Position numbers and translations under genes: made by a program
The notes under the pieces: generated by a model
The model's input: only the letters and a program-made list of their open reading frames with translations
The model's database searches: none
Told to the model about the DNA's origin: nothing
In this document: one piece after another, positions 1-12,032 of the stretch
Layout: each line of letters begins with the position of its first letter
Position numbering within the stretch: the first letter of the stretch is position 1
NCBI RefSeq assembly: GCF_000189635.1
Contig: NW_002476508.1
Coordinates: forward strand, 124,001-188,000
DNA from: Tetrahymena thermophila SB210
Lineage: Eukaryota > Ciliophora > Oligohymenophorea > Hymenostomatida > Tetrahymenidae
Direction: 5' to 3'
DNA length: 64,000 bases

Positions 1-2332
1 ATATCTTCCAACAGCCGAAACAGATCTTAACTACTTTGTATCATATTCAGCAAGAAGTATCTTCTTTTACAATGCAAAGTAAAGCTACTAAAACTCATAT
101 TTTAAGTTTTAAGTGAGAATAAATCTCATATTGTCAGTCTTTGTAAATATTTATGTTAACGATAATTATTATTAAAATAGTTACAGCTTAGTTGAGTACG
201 TTATCAAAGAAAACTCTCTCGAATATTATAACAGCGTCACATTTGACTTCTCCAAGTAAGATATAATTTTTATTAGATTAAATTATTAAAATAGGATATC
301 TAAAAGTGCAGTAGATGTTATTTTTTCTCATTTTTATTTACAATATCTTAGGTAAATTAATTCTCAAGAAGAAGTAAAGGATGCTATTAAAGTATTGCAA
401 TAAATCATAGAAAAGCTTTTAGCTGCACAATTGGAAAAATTTTCTTTGTGTCTCGCAGGGTAAATATATTTTAAGTTAATAACAAAATGTTTTATTAAGT
501 ATTTTTTCTTGTAACTTTAGTTGGGAAAGTGTTTTCACTGATGCTAACTTAGAGAGCCTTTGTAATTCTGTAAAGAAAATGAAGAAGCTTTAACATTTTT
601 GCATATCATATGGATACTTATAGACAATCAAAGTAAATATTTTAAGCACCAATCTCATTAGTAATTTTTGAATAAAAATTAGATAACAGAAAATGCTGAA
701 TTAGATAAAAGAAATCGTTTTATTAAGAGTTGGTTTGGTCATCCTAATTCAGTGTTCACAGGAAAGGGATTGAAATACATGAATGAAATGCTGAAAAAAG
801 TTGTTAGTAAAAGAAAAGACTTCAAATCATTTGATTTAGATTTATTTAGGTAATTAATGACGCAAGCAACTTAATTCATTTTAAATTATTATTTTAGTTA
901 TAGTGATTTATTTTATTAATATTTAAAATAAATATCTTTACTTTACTTTTATTATCTAGATGCTCCGAGCTTAATCAAAAAACTATTAAATACACAGGAG
1001 AAATTCTAAATACTTTGGCAACTTCTAAAAACATGGAAAATCTCTCTGTCACTTTGTGGTATCTTCAAGATGTGGACATAAAGCTTTTAAAAGAACCTTT
1101 CTTGAAATTTTTTAAAGCCAACCAAAACTTAAAAGAACTTAATTTCTGCTTTAGCATGTAATGTATTTTTATTTTAGGCAATAATTTTAACAAAAATTAA
1201 TTCAGTAAATTTGGTTGATTTCTTCAATTTTTTTATTAATAAATTCCATCAAAGTTTATCAGTAAACAAATATTAAACATGTTTTATTTATATTTTTAGT
1301 ATGAAGTTGACAAGAGAAGGTTTACTCGTTTTGGAAGAAATAATTGAGTGTTTGGTTGAGAGTTGCCAATAACTCCTTTTATTTAGAATCAATTTAAGTG
1401 CATCTAACGCAACTGTAGATAGCTACAACACTGAAGAAATAAATATTTTGAATAGAATTTTCTTGAGACTTGGTTGTCTAAACACTCTTCAGTATTTTTC
1501 TGCTACACTAGGAAAGTAAATTAAATTAATTAAATATAAAAATTAATTTTTTTGAGTTTGAGCTTGAATTTGGCTGGATATAATTTGATAATTAAATTAA
1601 TTCTTATATAAAATAGCTGGTTGAATAAATAACATTTGACAGCTGACATTTTAGTATAATCTTTAATTTTCCTTTTGGAAAACAATCCTATCCATCACTT
1701 GGTCTTAAATATTGGTAGCGAGTAATAAAATTGAATATTATTATTTCTAAGAAGAATTTAACTAAATATTTTTATATAGTTTAAGAGGTGGAGATACAGA
1801 GTGCTTGAAAGATGCTAAAGATGTATTCAATATGTTGTCAAGATGCAAATAATTATAAACATTAGTCATTTTAATCAATGGCTGGAAAGACTGCGCTTAA
1901 GCTCATTGTAAGGTTGCTGAGATGCTTGCAGGCTTGATTGAAAAAAATGAAATTACTACTTTTGGTCTCAATTTAATGAATGCTCGTGATAACGACCAAG
2001 TTCTTGATAGAAATAGCTAAGAAATTCAATCTATTGCAAAAATGTTTAAAGTATTGATAAAGTTCCCATTTAAAAAATTTGGTCTTAGTTTGTCAGATTG
2101 GAATTTGAGCTAAGATGCTGTAGAGTATTTTGAATTTAGTCAAAATTAATTGAGAACTTATAGAGATATGAGATAATAACTAGAATTATCATCTAAAGTA
2201 CTATTTAAACACCTCGAAGGGACATTTAGAAAGGAGCTCATTTGGGATATCCAAAGAGTTTGCTTCTTTGGAAAGATAAATGCTCCTTCAAATAAAACTA
2301 GCTTTTAAAAAACAAAAATAATTGAAATATGA
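1..2332 (+). CDS. Leucine-rich-repeat protein, multi-exon, 5' end cut by window edge
   Basis: Eight exons join in one frame under the ciliate code: about 2-78, 181-255, 351-459, 521-632, 683-849, 960-1157, 1300-1515 and 1780-2332. Every intron is AT-rich with GTAA/GTAAG-type donors and TAG/AG acceptors, and the phase carries through each junction. TGA at 2330-2332 ends it. The protein has LRR-like stretches, for example LCNSVKKMKKLQHFCISYGY in exon 4, ENLSVTLWYLQDVDIKLL in exon 6 and a further repeat around NLRGGDTECLKDAK in exon 8. The pattern is closest to the irregular RNase-inhibitor-like LRRs common in ciliates. The first exon opens mid-codon at base 2, so the true start lies outside the window. 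No catalytic domain is visible in the part present. The function is probably protein binding; that is inference. Confidence 0.8.
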
Positions 2333-2752
2333 ATGTATTTAAAAATAAATTACTGCCACTCATTTCCCTATTTATTTATTAATTTAAAAGTCTCTATCTT
2401 TTGTTCAATATATTTCTATATTCTATATACATATATATATCAATTCATCATCTTTTGTATTGTCTTTTAAAACAATTCTTAAAAAATATTTGAAAACATT
2501 TATTTTATTTCGAAATTATACTTTTAAAATACTCTATGATTTTCAACATTTTTAATTATTTATTTCATTAAAAAAATTAGGTTTTTTTAAAACTTTGAAG
2601 TATTAAAAATATTTTTCAATTTAAAGGTTTTAAAATACTTACTATATTTAATATTATACATAAAATAGAGCAACATAAAATTAAGAACAATAAACTTGTA
2701 TTATTATATATTAAATTATTTATATATATATTCAAGCAAAGCAAACAAGTAA
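2333..2752. other. Convergent intergenic spacer
   Basis: This 420-bp AT-rich spacer lies between the 3' ends of the LRR gene (+) and the kinase-LRR gene (-). It holds a short AT dinucleotide run near 2425-2440 and several AATAAA-like strings but nothing gene-like. Confidence 0.6.
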
Positions 2753-4723
2753 TCATATTTCTAATAGAAGATCTTCTAATTTTAATTTTTAAATTTGAGA
2801 TTAGAAATACCGTTTGTCTTGTTAAATCAACTCGTTTTATCTTAAATCAATATTTATCTGCTTGAGATTAGTTTATTTAGATAAGCAATAAGCTAATCTT
2901 TTAAAAGAATCATAGTCGAATTCACTATTGCAAAAGTCTAATTTCAATATAGACATATTCTTTAGATGTCCTAAAGCAGAGACAAGATCAGCTGCTCCTT
3001 CTTTTCCGACTTTATTATTTTTTAATACTACACTCAGTTCTGTAATATTAACACATTATTGTAAACCTTTAAAAAGATTGGAGGCTCCTTGCTTTTTTAT
3101 ATTGTTTTTATTCAAATTGAGATAAAGTCTTTTGAGGTTTTTTAATTTTTCTAAGCAATTCCCGATAGAATTAGCACCAGGATCTTAAATATCATTATCA
3201 CATAAATTAATATTTAAGTAAACTAATTTATTTAATTTTTAAATAAATTACTCTATACTATTAACTCCTATTTAACATATGTTATTTTAATATAAGCTTA
3301 GTCTTAAAGATTCTATTTTAGTATTTTTTTAGAGGGATTATATAATATACTATACTCCAACTGATTAAATATCATTAGAATCTAAATTTAAATCTAGACT
3401 TTTTATTAATTTCAAGTCATGTAATCTGCTAGCAAACCATTAAGCCCCTTACACTCCAATTTTATTATCACAAAAATTGAGTTTCAAATCTTAGAGTTAA
3501 TGTAAGCAAGATAATCCTAATCCTATTTCATTTATTCCTTGAACTTAAATATAATTTTCAGATAAATTAAGATGCAATGAAGTTAAATTCTTTAATTACT
3601 TCAAACTAAATCCTATATGAGTTGCTCCTTCAATGCCTATAGCGTTTGTTTAAAGATCGAGAATCAAGAAAGTTAAATTTTGGCATTTTATTAAATTGGA
3701 TTAAAGTTGATGGGCTCCCTCAGCAGTTATATTTTTATTTTTTAAAATTACCTCAATTTTTTCATATTAAATAGCATATACCATTTCCTCAATTTTGTTT
3801 ACTTAAAAACATTATATTGAACATATATTGATAGTTTTAAGGCAATCCTAATTATAATAAAAAATTTTCAAACAGTCAAGGAGTTAGGATGGAATAAGCC
3901 TTTTATTTAGATCTGGGTTGACCATTTTGAATAAGATTTATTGTAAAAACAATTCATTTTCTTTTTTCTACTATTCTTCCATTCCTCTTTCTAAACTGTA
4001 AAGCTTTAAGTTAATATGTTCTCTTCCTTACAGACGCCTTTTTAAGAGAGCTTCAGTTATTATTAGTCCTACAGAAAACACATCCGATTTTATGTCAAAG
4101 GGTTCTTGTTTATCAAGTAATTCTGGTGATTAATAAGCAGCATTAGATCCTAGTATGCTTTTGGTTTTTTAGGATAATATTTGTTCTAATAAATATGAAA
4201 CACCATAATCAACTATCACAAATTTGCATTCTGATTTATTGAATAAAATATTTTATGGTTTTATATTGCAATGAATAGCATTTTTTTCTTAAAAAATACT
4301 TAAACATTCTAATAACTATTTCGTTAAATTTACAACCTAGTCAAATGTAAATTAATTTGAATCTAAAATGCTCTCTAAATTGCAATCAAAATAGTCATAA
4401 ACAAATCCAATGAATTTTTAATTTGGATCTTCAATTTATTCATATATTTAAATATTGTAATTACTTTTATCAATCAAATTAGAATATTTATAAATTTCAT
4501 TTTTTATTTTTTTAAGTTGCTCATCTTCGAAATGTTAATATATGATAATTTTAATGGCAAAATTTTCTTTTAAAACTTAAGAATAGGCATAAATTACTTT
4601 CGAATAAAAATTTGAGCCAACTTGTTTTATGTATGTATATCTTTTCAGTGAAAGAAAGTCTTTTATTTGTTATTATAATTCATTTGTAGCTTAAAAGTTG
4701 TTCTGTATTACTTATTCGCTCAT
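2753..4723 (-). CDS. Protein kinase-like domain fused to C-terminal LRRs; likely pseudokinase
   Basis: This is an intronless frame of 656 residues, from ATG at 4723 to TGA at 2753-2755. Residues about 25-280 form a protein-kinase fold. The glycine-rich loop is degenerate (QVGSNFYSKVIYA). The VAIK lysine is present as K58 (FAIKI). A helix-C glutamate is likely in KIKNEIYKY. The activation segment ends in the APE equivalent AAYQSPELLD, followed by the subdomain IX aspartate in FDIKSDVFSVGL. The catalytic loop reads H151-C-N-I-K-P-Q-N instead of HRDxKPxN, so the catalytic aspartate is N153. The DFG motif is D172-Y-G. The remainder is a run of RNase-inhibitor-type LRRs, for example KNNKVGKEGAADLVSALGHL. 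Kinase-plus-LRR fusions are common in ciliates. Loss of the catalytic Asp argues for an impaired enzyme or a scaffold. The start is the first ATG ahead of the kinase domain; an upstream non-coding exon is possible. Confidence 0.88.
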
Positions 4724-6298
4724 CCTAAATAATTGCTTGTAAAATTTTATTTCTTTTTTCTTTTATATTAAATTTAAATAATTTTGATTTTTCAGAAGAA
4801 AATTATTTATAAATTAATTAAAAAGGTTGATCAAAAAATATACCACATCCTTAATTAAAGCTTAGGAAAATATTAGATAAGAAAAATTATTTATTAGATT
4901 GAGCACATTATTTTCATTAAAATACTTTCCTATTAAAAATATTTTTTACTTATTATTTCAATAGATTATTACACATGCAGTTGCTAATAAATAGCTAAAA
5001 CCTATTATCTTTTATCCATTCAGCAACTATAAAACTATTTAAAATAAAGAATTGACTAATATAATAAATATTTTATTTAGCGATAAAGTTTTCTAAATGG
5101 AAAAAATAAATAAGTAAAGCAAAATTAATTAAATAAAAGTAATTTATCTCAAACAAATTTTATTTTATTTTTTAAATACTTTAATAATTGCTTCTTTGCT
5201 CTAATCTTTTTTATTAAGTTATTCAATTAATATTTGGTAATTAAATTTTTTACCAATAAAAATTGAATATATCTAATATCCATTTAAAAATAAGTAACAA
5301 AATATTATTTCAATTCTTAAGAGTGATGTTAAATCTTTGAAAAAATTCTTTTTAACTTATATGAAAAAAAGTTTTTTATTTTTCTACCCTTTAATTATTT
5401 GAAGCAATACACTAGTTTATAGATTCAATATTTATGGTTGTTAAGTATAATAATCACAATAAATATTTTAAATATAAATAAATATTATCCATACAGAAAT
5501 TTAAAGTTGTGATTCTTCAAAATAGATTAATCAAATTAAGTAATTAAAAAATTAAAATGTAAAAAATATTAAATTATTAAATATTGCACTTAATAATAGA
5601 ATGATATATCATATTATTAAATAATAAATGTTTTACCCAATAATGCTTAATAAAATATTTCTTTATTTTAAAATATTTAAGAATTTATTTTTACCATAAT
5701 TTTTAATTTAAAATAATGTTTCATTTGTTTTTTAAGTTGACTTAATTTGATTATATTTCAAATAAAACTCCTAACTCTTTTATTTTCTTCAATATGTATG
5801 AATAAGGTTAAATACTCTACAGATTATTTATCAATATAAAATAAATTTTAAATAGTCAATATTAGGATTATTCATTGAGTTTATTTTTTTATTTTAAAAT
5901 AATTTTAAATTTGATAAAATAAATTGAATGTCTAAAAATATAATTTATTAATTAAGTAGATATTAAAGAATCTAAAAATAGTCAAAAGGAAAATAAAAAT
6001 CTTAATTAATTTTCTTTACAAAATAAGTTATATAAAATTATCCTAAATACTTCAATAAAAAATTTAAAAATAAATCTTCATGAGCTTTTAAAAAATTGTT
6101 TTCGCTCAAAAAAGGTTAAATGATTTATTTAATTACTAAAATTTGTAGCAATAAAGTAATTTTTAAAAGCTTATGCTTAATATTATATATTAAACAAACA
6201 TAAAAAATATCAAATATTGAAATATTTGTAAATTAACCTATAAAATGGTAATTAAGATTGGACATTTGGTGTGAAAATTAATGAAGATTTATTTATTA
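4724..6298. other. Intergenic region upstream of kinase-LRR gene
   Basis: About 1.6 kb of AT-rich DNA separates two minus-strand genes. Apart from the open stretch at 4958-5530, listed separately, nothing recognisable is present. Confidence 0.5.
4958..5530 (-). other. TGA-free open stretch, possible exon or gene relic
   Basis: Under the ciliate code this frame runs about 190 codons between TGA at 5531-5533 and TGA at 4958-4960. It contains no ATG. Part of it looks protein-like (charged and mixed, e.g. LIEQLNKKDQSKEAIIKVF), followed by a hydrophobic end. Because only TGA stops translation, open stretches of this size can arise by chance in such AT-rich DNA. It could be a terminal exon of an unrecognised gene, a relic, or chance. 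Confidence 0.25.
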
Positions 6299-8197
6299 TC
6301 ATTATTATTGCTAATTAGATTCTTAATATAAGTATTCTTCATCTTCAGTTTTTATTAAGCAATTCAAAATACGTTGATCTAAATCACTTATATTTTCTTT
6401 TTGGTTAATTTATTGTAAATAATTTATAAAATATTATTCTGCTAGTTCGTTGTTATGATCTATTTTCTCAATCAACTCAAGATGATTGAGACAATTTGTT
6501 TTACTTTAATTAGAATTGCTAGCTAATGCTTCTTCTTTAACATCATTTTAAATCAAATTGTTATTTACAGAGTTTTTTTCCTTTGTTTAATCTATTTATA
6601 ATTCTACTTAATTTAATTTTAAATGCGTTTATTATGTTTCATTATTTCTTTTCTCAATATTAAATTCTATTTTTGTGTCAATTTTGTTTTATTGTCCAAG
6701 AGCGAATTATTCGTTTTATTATTCTTTAGATTTTTGTATGTCTAAACCGCAATATTTAATTGCTGAAAATTACTCCTTTGATAAAAGAAGTCTTATTATT
6801 TTTTTTATTTATATTATATCCTTGTAAAATTCTCCTATATTTATATATTTATGAGTATTTTTAATTATATGATGAATCTACTTTAGCTAACTTGGTTTGT
6901 GGTCTAATAATTTAACAGGTATTTCTTTTTTAATGAAAATTTATAGCTTTTATAAAAAACTAAAATTTAATAATTAATACATTTTCTTAGGGAAAAATAT
7001 TTTGCTTATTTTTTAATTCAAACTTGTAATTTTTTATGCACTGTTACTAGTTTAGTTCTCCAAATTTTGAAGTTCTTTGTCAATTTAACTTTCTTTTGGA
7101 GCAATAAATTATTAATAAGCTTTTATTGCTGTTTATTAGTAATAATATTTTAAATAGAGGTTAGAAAGCTCCTAATATATTTCTATCTCTGAGTAGATTT
7201 TACCTATGTTCCCAAGGATAGTTAAAAGAGCAAATACACTCATAAATTATGCAAATGTTTCAGTAAAAAGTGGATATTAAATAGTTATAAACCTTTGTTT
7301 AGTACTCATGCTAATTATTATTTCTCCAATAATAGGCAATTTAACTTATTTTTATAAAGTTTAAATCCATTTTATCTCTTAGATTTCTTCAAAAGAATCT
7401 AAATAATTATTGATTGATCTTTTCTATAATATAAAACCTTCAATTAAGGTTGTTTTAGATTAAATTAAATGCACCTAATGTCTAGTACCCACATACTAAT
7501 CTAATATGTATGAATTTATTTATCTAACTGTCTCTACATTTTAACTTATAGTGTTAAACCTTTCTAATTTAGAAGAGAACTTAATAGAATTATATGCATT
7601 AAATAATACATTTACTATATCTTCATCACTTGCACAGCTTTAATCACCATTACATTGTAAGAAAATAATCTAAAATCCTTCTTAATTTAAACTTGAATAA
7701 TTTTAATTATATTTCAAAGTCACTTAAGAAGGTAACGAGCTAAAGTCAATACATAAATAATCTTACAGACTAGTGTCTGAGCATTTTATTGTATTCAGTG
7801 TGGTAGTTTTTAGATTTTAATTGTTATCATAATATTAGTAATAAATCAAAAATGAAAAGTATTTTTTCCCTGTCTATTACTCATATTGCTAAATGTTTCC
7901 TTAACCTTAAAGAAAGAAATTGAATGCAAATGAGTCATTGGCAACTTAAAAAGAATCATTGTTTTAAGATAAATCAATTGTAGAAACCTTAGGTTGATAC
8001 CCAGTAGTGAAATAGAGGTTAGTTATATAAATAAAATAGGCAATAGATAATGAGTAAACTATTAAGGTAAAAAATCCTCCTACAAAAGTTCTTTTAGTCT
8101 TTTCTAGTCCGTATAAACTAAACTAAAATGGCATAGAATATGTATCTATTTTCCTTAATATACCTTAAAATGCTGAGTCAGATTAAGAAGCCTCCAT
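6299..8197 (-). CDS. Two-helix membrane protein with large loop, paralog 1
   Basis: This intronless frame of 632 residues runs from ATG at 8197 to TGA at 6299-6301. After a conserved N-terminus (MEASQSDSAFQGILRKIDTY, then MPFQFSLYGLEKTKRTF) comes a first membrane segment at about residues 44-66 (GGFFTLIVYSLSIAYFIYI). A non-membrane region of about 250 residues follows, then a second hydrophobic segment near residues 316-336 (FAQFMSVFALLTILGNIGKI). The tail of about 300 residues is Gln/Lys/Glu-rich and ends in QESNQQQ. The N-in/C-in topology with a large outer loop is inferred. I do not recognise a named family; it resembles the 'transmembrane protein, putative' class typical of Tetrahymena. 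Its neighbour at 8945-10843 is a same-length paralog. Confidence 0.85.
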
Positions 8198-8944
8198 TTA
8201 AAAATTATTCAAATAAAAACGGTCTACTTAATAATATTTATTTTTGTGATATTTTTAATACAAATAATTTGCAAAATTAATTGATCACAACATAAAGCTG
8301 ATAAATTTTAGATTTTTTTTAAATTAAAAACAAAATAAGTAGAAATAAATAAATAAATAGAAAATTAAATTATCAAATATATTTTTTTCTAAATAACATT
8401 TTGCTTAAAAAAATAACCATTATATTATAAAAACAGTTTTTATCGCTTGATTGAAAATATTTGATGAGAAAATAAATGATTTTATTTTAGTTTACTAAAA
8501 ATTATCATTTTTTATATCATTAACATTACATGAACAAATTGTAACCTATATTAGCAATCTATAAAAAATTTAAATTTAACTAGTTTGTTTATATATTCAT
8601 TACCAATCAATCAATCAATCAATCATTAATTTTATTATTTTATACTTTTTTAAATAAACATAAATAAATAAATTTTAGTAAATACCAATAAAAATTTAAA
8701 TATTTTGATTAAATTAAAATGATGCTTATTTCATAAATAAGCAAATTTATAAATTAATTATATCAGCTTTTTAAAAAAAGTTAGTTTTTTTGTAATTTTG
8801 AATTAAGAAATAATTTAGAAATTGTTCAAAATCCTAACATTTTAATACAACTCTATTTACTCTATATTATTTAAAATAATAGTTTTTACCCTATGTAAAT
8901 TTATAAATTAAGTAATTAAGTAATATAATTGTAATTTATTTTTA
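8198..8944. other. Intergenic spacer between the two paralogs
   Basis: This AT-rich spacer of about 750 bp should contain the promoter of the 6299-8197 gene. It contains one AATC microsatellite and nothing else recognisable. Confidence 0.55.
8603..8627. repeat. (AATC)n microsatellite
   Basis: Five to six uninterrupted AATC units occur in the spacer, about 400 bp upstream of the ATG at 8197. Confidence 0.85.
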
Positions 8945-10843
8945 TCATATTTATAAATTAAATTGATTATCTTAACTCTGATATTTTTCTTAAACTTAAA
9001 TTAAGCTATTCAAAATTCTTTAATCTAATTCGCTTATTTAATCTTTTTACTACATATTTTTTAAGTATTTAATAAAATATTATTAAGAAATATTGTCATC
9101 TTAATCTATTTTTTCTATTTGTTCAAGATGATTTAGATAGGTTGTCTATTATTCAGTTATCTTTTCAAAGTTTATTTGTTCCGTAGTATTTTACTAAAAT
9201 TGTCCTTAAATTCTAAACTCCTCTTCTTTTTAATCTATGTATAATTTTACTTACTTAGATGTTTACTACAAATCTGTTAATAAAACATCTTTATTGCTTT
9301 TGATAGTACCAGCTGATTATTTTTCTTAGAATTTTTAAATATCAGGAAGATATTCTTTAATTTATTATTATTTAACTTTTTAAATGTCTAATCCACAGTA
9401 TTTAATAGCAGAAAACTATTCTTTTGTTAATAATAACCTAACAATTATTTTAACTTAAATTATATCCTTATAAAATTCTATCAAATTAGCATATTTATGA
9501 GTGTTTTTCATAATGTTATGGATCTGTTTTAGCTAAGTTGGCTTTTTTTCTAAAAACTTAAGTGGAATTTCTTTTTTTAAATAAATTTAGAGCTTTTATA
9601 TTATGCCTAAATTTAAAAATTAAAACATCTTCTTTGGGAAAAATATTTTACTAATTTTTTGGTTAACGTTTAATATTTCCTAAGCATCTTTTAAAGTTTG
9701 TTTCTCTGTATTTTAATTTTACTATTCTGCTTCTTAATTTGATTTAGTAAAAAATTCATAATAAGCTTTAAAAGCTGTTTATTTATAATACTTCTTTAAA
9801 AAAAGATTTGATATTTCTTAGTATATTTCTATTTCAGAAAAGGTGTAACCAATTTTCCCAAGAAAAGTTAAAAGCGCAAAAACGCTAAAAAATTATGCAA
9901 ATGTTTCAGTATATAGAGGAAATTAAATTGTAATAAACCTTTATTTTGTACTCATGCTAATTACTATTTCTCCTATGATTGGAAGCTAAGTTTATTATTG
10001 CAAAGATTAAAGCCATTTAATCTCTGAAACTTCTTCAAAAGAATCTAAATAATTGTTTAATAATCTCTTCTATAAAATAAAACCTTCAATTAACATTGTT
10101 TTTGATTGAATTAATTGTACTAAATGTCTCGTACCAACAAATTAATCTAATACATATGATTTTATTTATCTAACTGTCTCTACATATTAGTTAATAGTAT
10201 TATACCTTTCCAATTTAATAGAAAACTAAATTCCATTATATGGATTATACAGTATATCAGCTATATCTTAATCGCTAGCACAGTTTTCACTTCCTTTACA
10301 CTACAAATAAACAATCTAAAATCCTTCTTAATTTATGCTAGATTAAAGCTAATTGTATTTAATATTTATTGGTGAGGGCAATGAAGTAAAATCAATGCAT
10401 AGATATTCTGACAAGCTATTATCTTAGCATTTAACTGTATTAAGTATCATATTTTTTAGATTACCATCACTATCAAAATATTAGTAATATATTAAAAATG
10501 AAAGATATTTTTTACCTGTTTCATTCTCAAGTTGTTAAATATTTCCTCTATATTAGATAAAGAAATTAAATGCAAATGAGTCATTAGAGACTTAAAAAGG
10601 AATATTTTCTTAAAATAAATCTATTGTAGAAACCTTAGGTTGATAACCAGTTGTAAAATAAAGATTAGTAATGTAAATAAAATATGCCAAAGATATAGAG
10701 TAGACTATGAAAGTTACAAATCCTCCAACAAGTGTTTTACAAGTCTTTTCTTATCGACAAAGACTAAATTAAAATGGCATCGAAAAAGCATCTATTTTCC
10801 TAATAATCCCTAAAAATTTTGAATCAGATTTTGAAGCCTCCAT
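8945..10843 (-). CDS. Two-helix membrane protein with large loop, paralog 2
   Basis: This intronless frame of 632 residues runs from ATG at 10843 to TGA at 8945-8947, exactly as long as the paralog at 6299-8197. The N-terminus aligns without gaps: MEASKSDSKFLGIIRKIDAF, MPFQFSL, then a first helix GGFVTFIVYSISLAYFIYI, then NLYFTTGYQPKVSTIDL, which is identical in both copies. The second membrane segment and the Gln/Lys-rich tail are also shared. The C-terminus differs (DQISELDQRILNSL, then a divergent end). Equal length with many substitutions suggests an older duplication kept under constraint. Function unknown. Confidence 0.85.
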
Positions 10844-12032
10844 TCTTTTTTACAAAAGTAGATTTAGATTGCTATAAAAATTATCAATCAGTACTAATTT
10901 TTAAATTTGAATACAAAAATAGCAAAAAAGTAAAAATTAAATAATATTAATTAAATATAGCAAAAAAATAAATTAAAAAGTCTTTTTATCACTTATTTAT
11001 TAAATTTAATGAAAAAATAGTATTAGAAAACGAAGAAAATTAAAAAAAATACTATTAAATTTTAAAAAAATAAATTTAAATCTTTATTTATTCTATAATA
11101 AAAAAAGCAATAAAATGTTCAATTATTTTTAGTTTATTATTAATTATATTGTAATAAATTAATTATAATGCTATATTTTTCAGTTTATAATAAATAAATA
11201 TTGTATATCTCAATAGATTCCTATTTCTAAAGATTTATTATGGGTAATTTTCTACAGTTTTAAATATAAAAGATATTTAACATAATAAATGATTAGAAAT
11301 AAAATTAAATTTAATTGCTTTTAAAATTTATAGTAATATGGTCGGGCACCTCATTCATATCTTCTGCCTTAAATGTTAATTTTAGTGAAAAAATGAATTA
11401 AAAACTTCAAAAAACCTCATTAAAAAATTATATAAAGTAGATTAAAGAGTTTTTTTTAATCTATTCTTTTATTTCTCAATTACATTTTTTGATTTGGCTA
11501 TTTTCAGTATATGCAAATTTGTAAAACTGTGTATTATTTTACCTATTATAACTAAATTATTTATATTTAATCAAAATGGTTATCAGAATATTTCTATTTT
11601 CATTAAAAATAATCCATTCAATTTATTAATTCATTATCAAAAGATTTTTTTGTCAATTAATATTTTAATTTCTCAAAGATATTTTTTTTTGAATCTATTC
11701 TTTTATTTCTCAATTACATTTTTTGATTTGGCTATTTTCAGTATATGCAAATTTGTAAAACTGTGTATTATTTTACCTATTATAACTAAATTATTTATAT
11801 TTAATCAAAATGGTTATCAGAAAATATCTAATTTCATTAAAAATAATCTATTCAATTTATTTATTCATATCAGAAGATTTTTTTTGTGAATTAAAATTTC
11901 ATCAAAACTACTTCTCAAATATATATAATATCTAATTTCACCAAAAAATAATCAAAATAATTAAAATAGAGTCAATTAAAACATAATTTATAATATTCAC
12001 AAGTAGTTAATTAAGTAGGTATATATCATTAA
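10844..12032. other. Divergent intergenic region upstream of the eEF2 paralog
   Basis: This spacer of about 1.2 kb lies between divergently transcribed genes (8945-10843 on minus, 12033 on plus), so both promoters should be here. It contains the 234-bp tandem repeat listed separately. An open frame through the repeat encodes only hydrophobic, low-complexity sequence and is not called as a gene. Confidence 0.6.
11451..11918. repeat. Two-copy tandem repeat, 234-bp period
   Basis: The segment starting CTATTCTTTTATTTCTC at 11461 recurs at 11695, a period of 234 bp. About 120 bp (11459-11582 against 11693-11816) are identical base for base. The second half of each unit has diverged by substitutions and small indels. 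The period is divisible by three, but no coding role is supported. Confidence 0.85.

Noticed and set aside
11392..11890. Open frames through the 234-bp repeat encoding hydrophobic peptides
   Set aside because: Phe/Ile/Leu-rich translation of AT-rich repeats, no conserved domain, and frames open mainly because only TGA stops. Not called as a gene.
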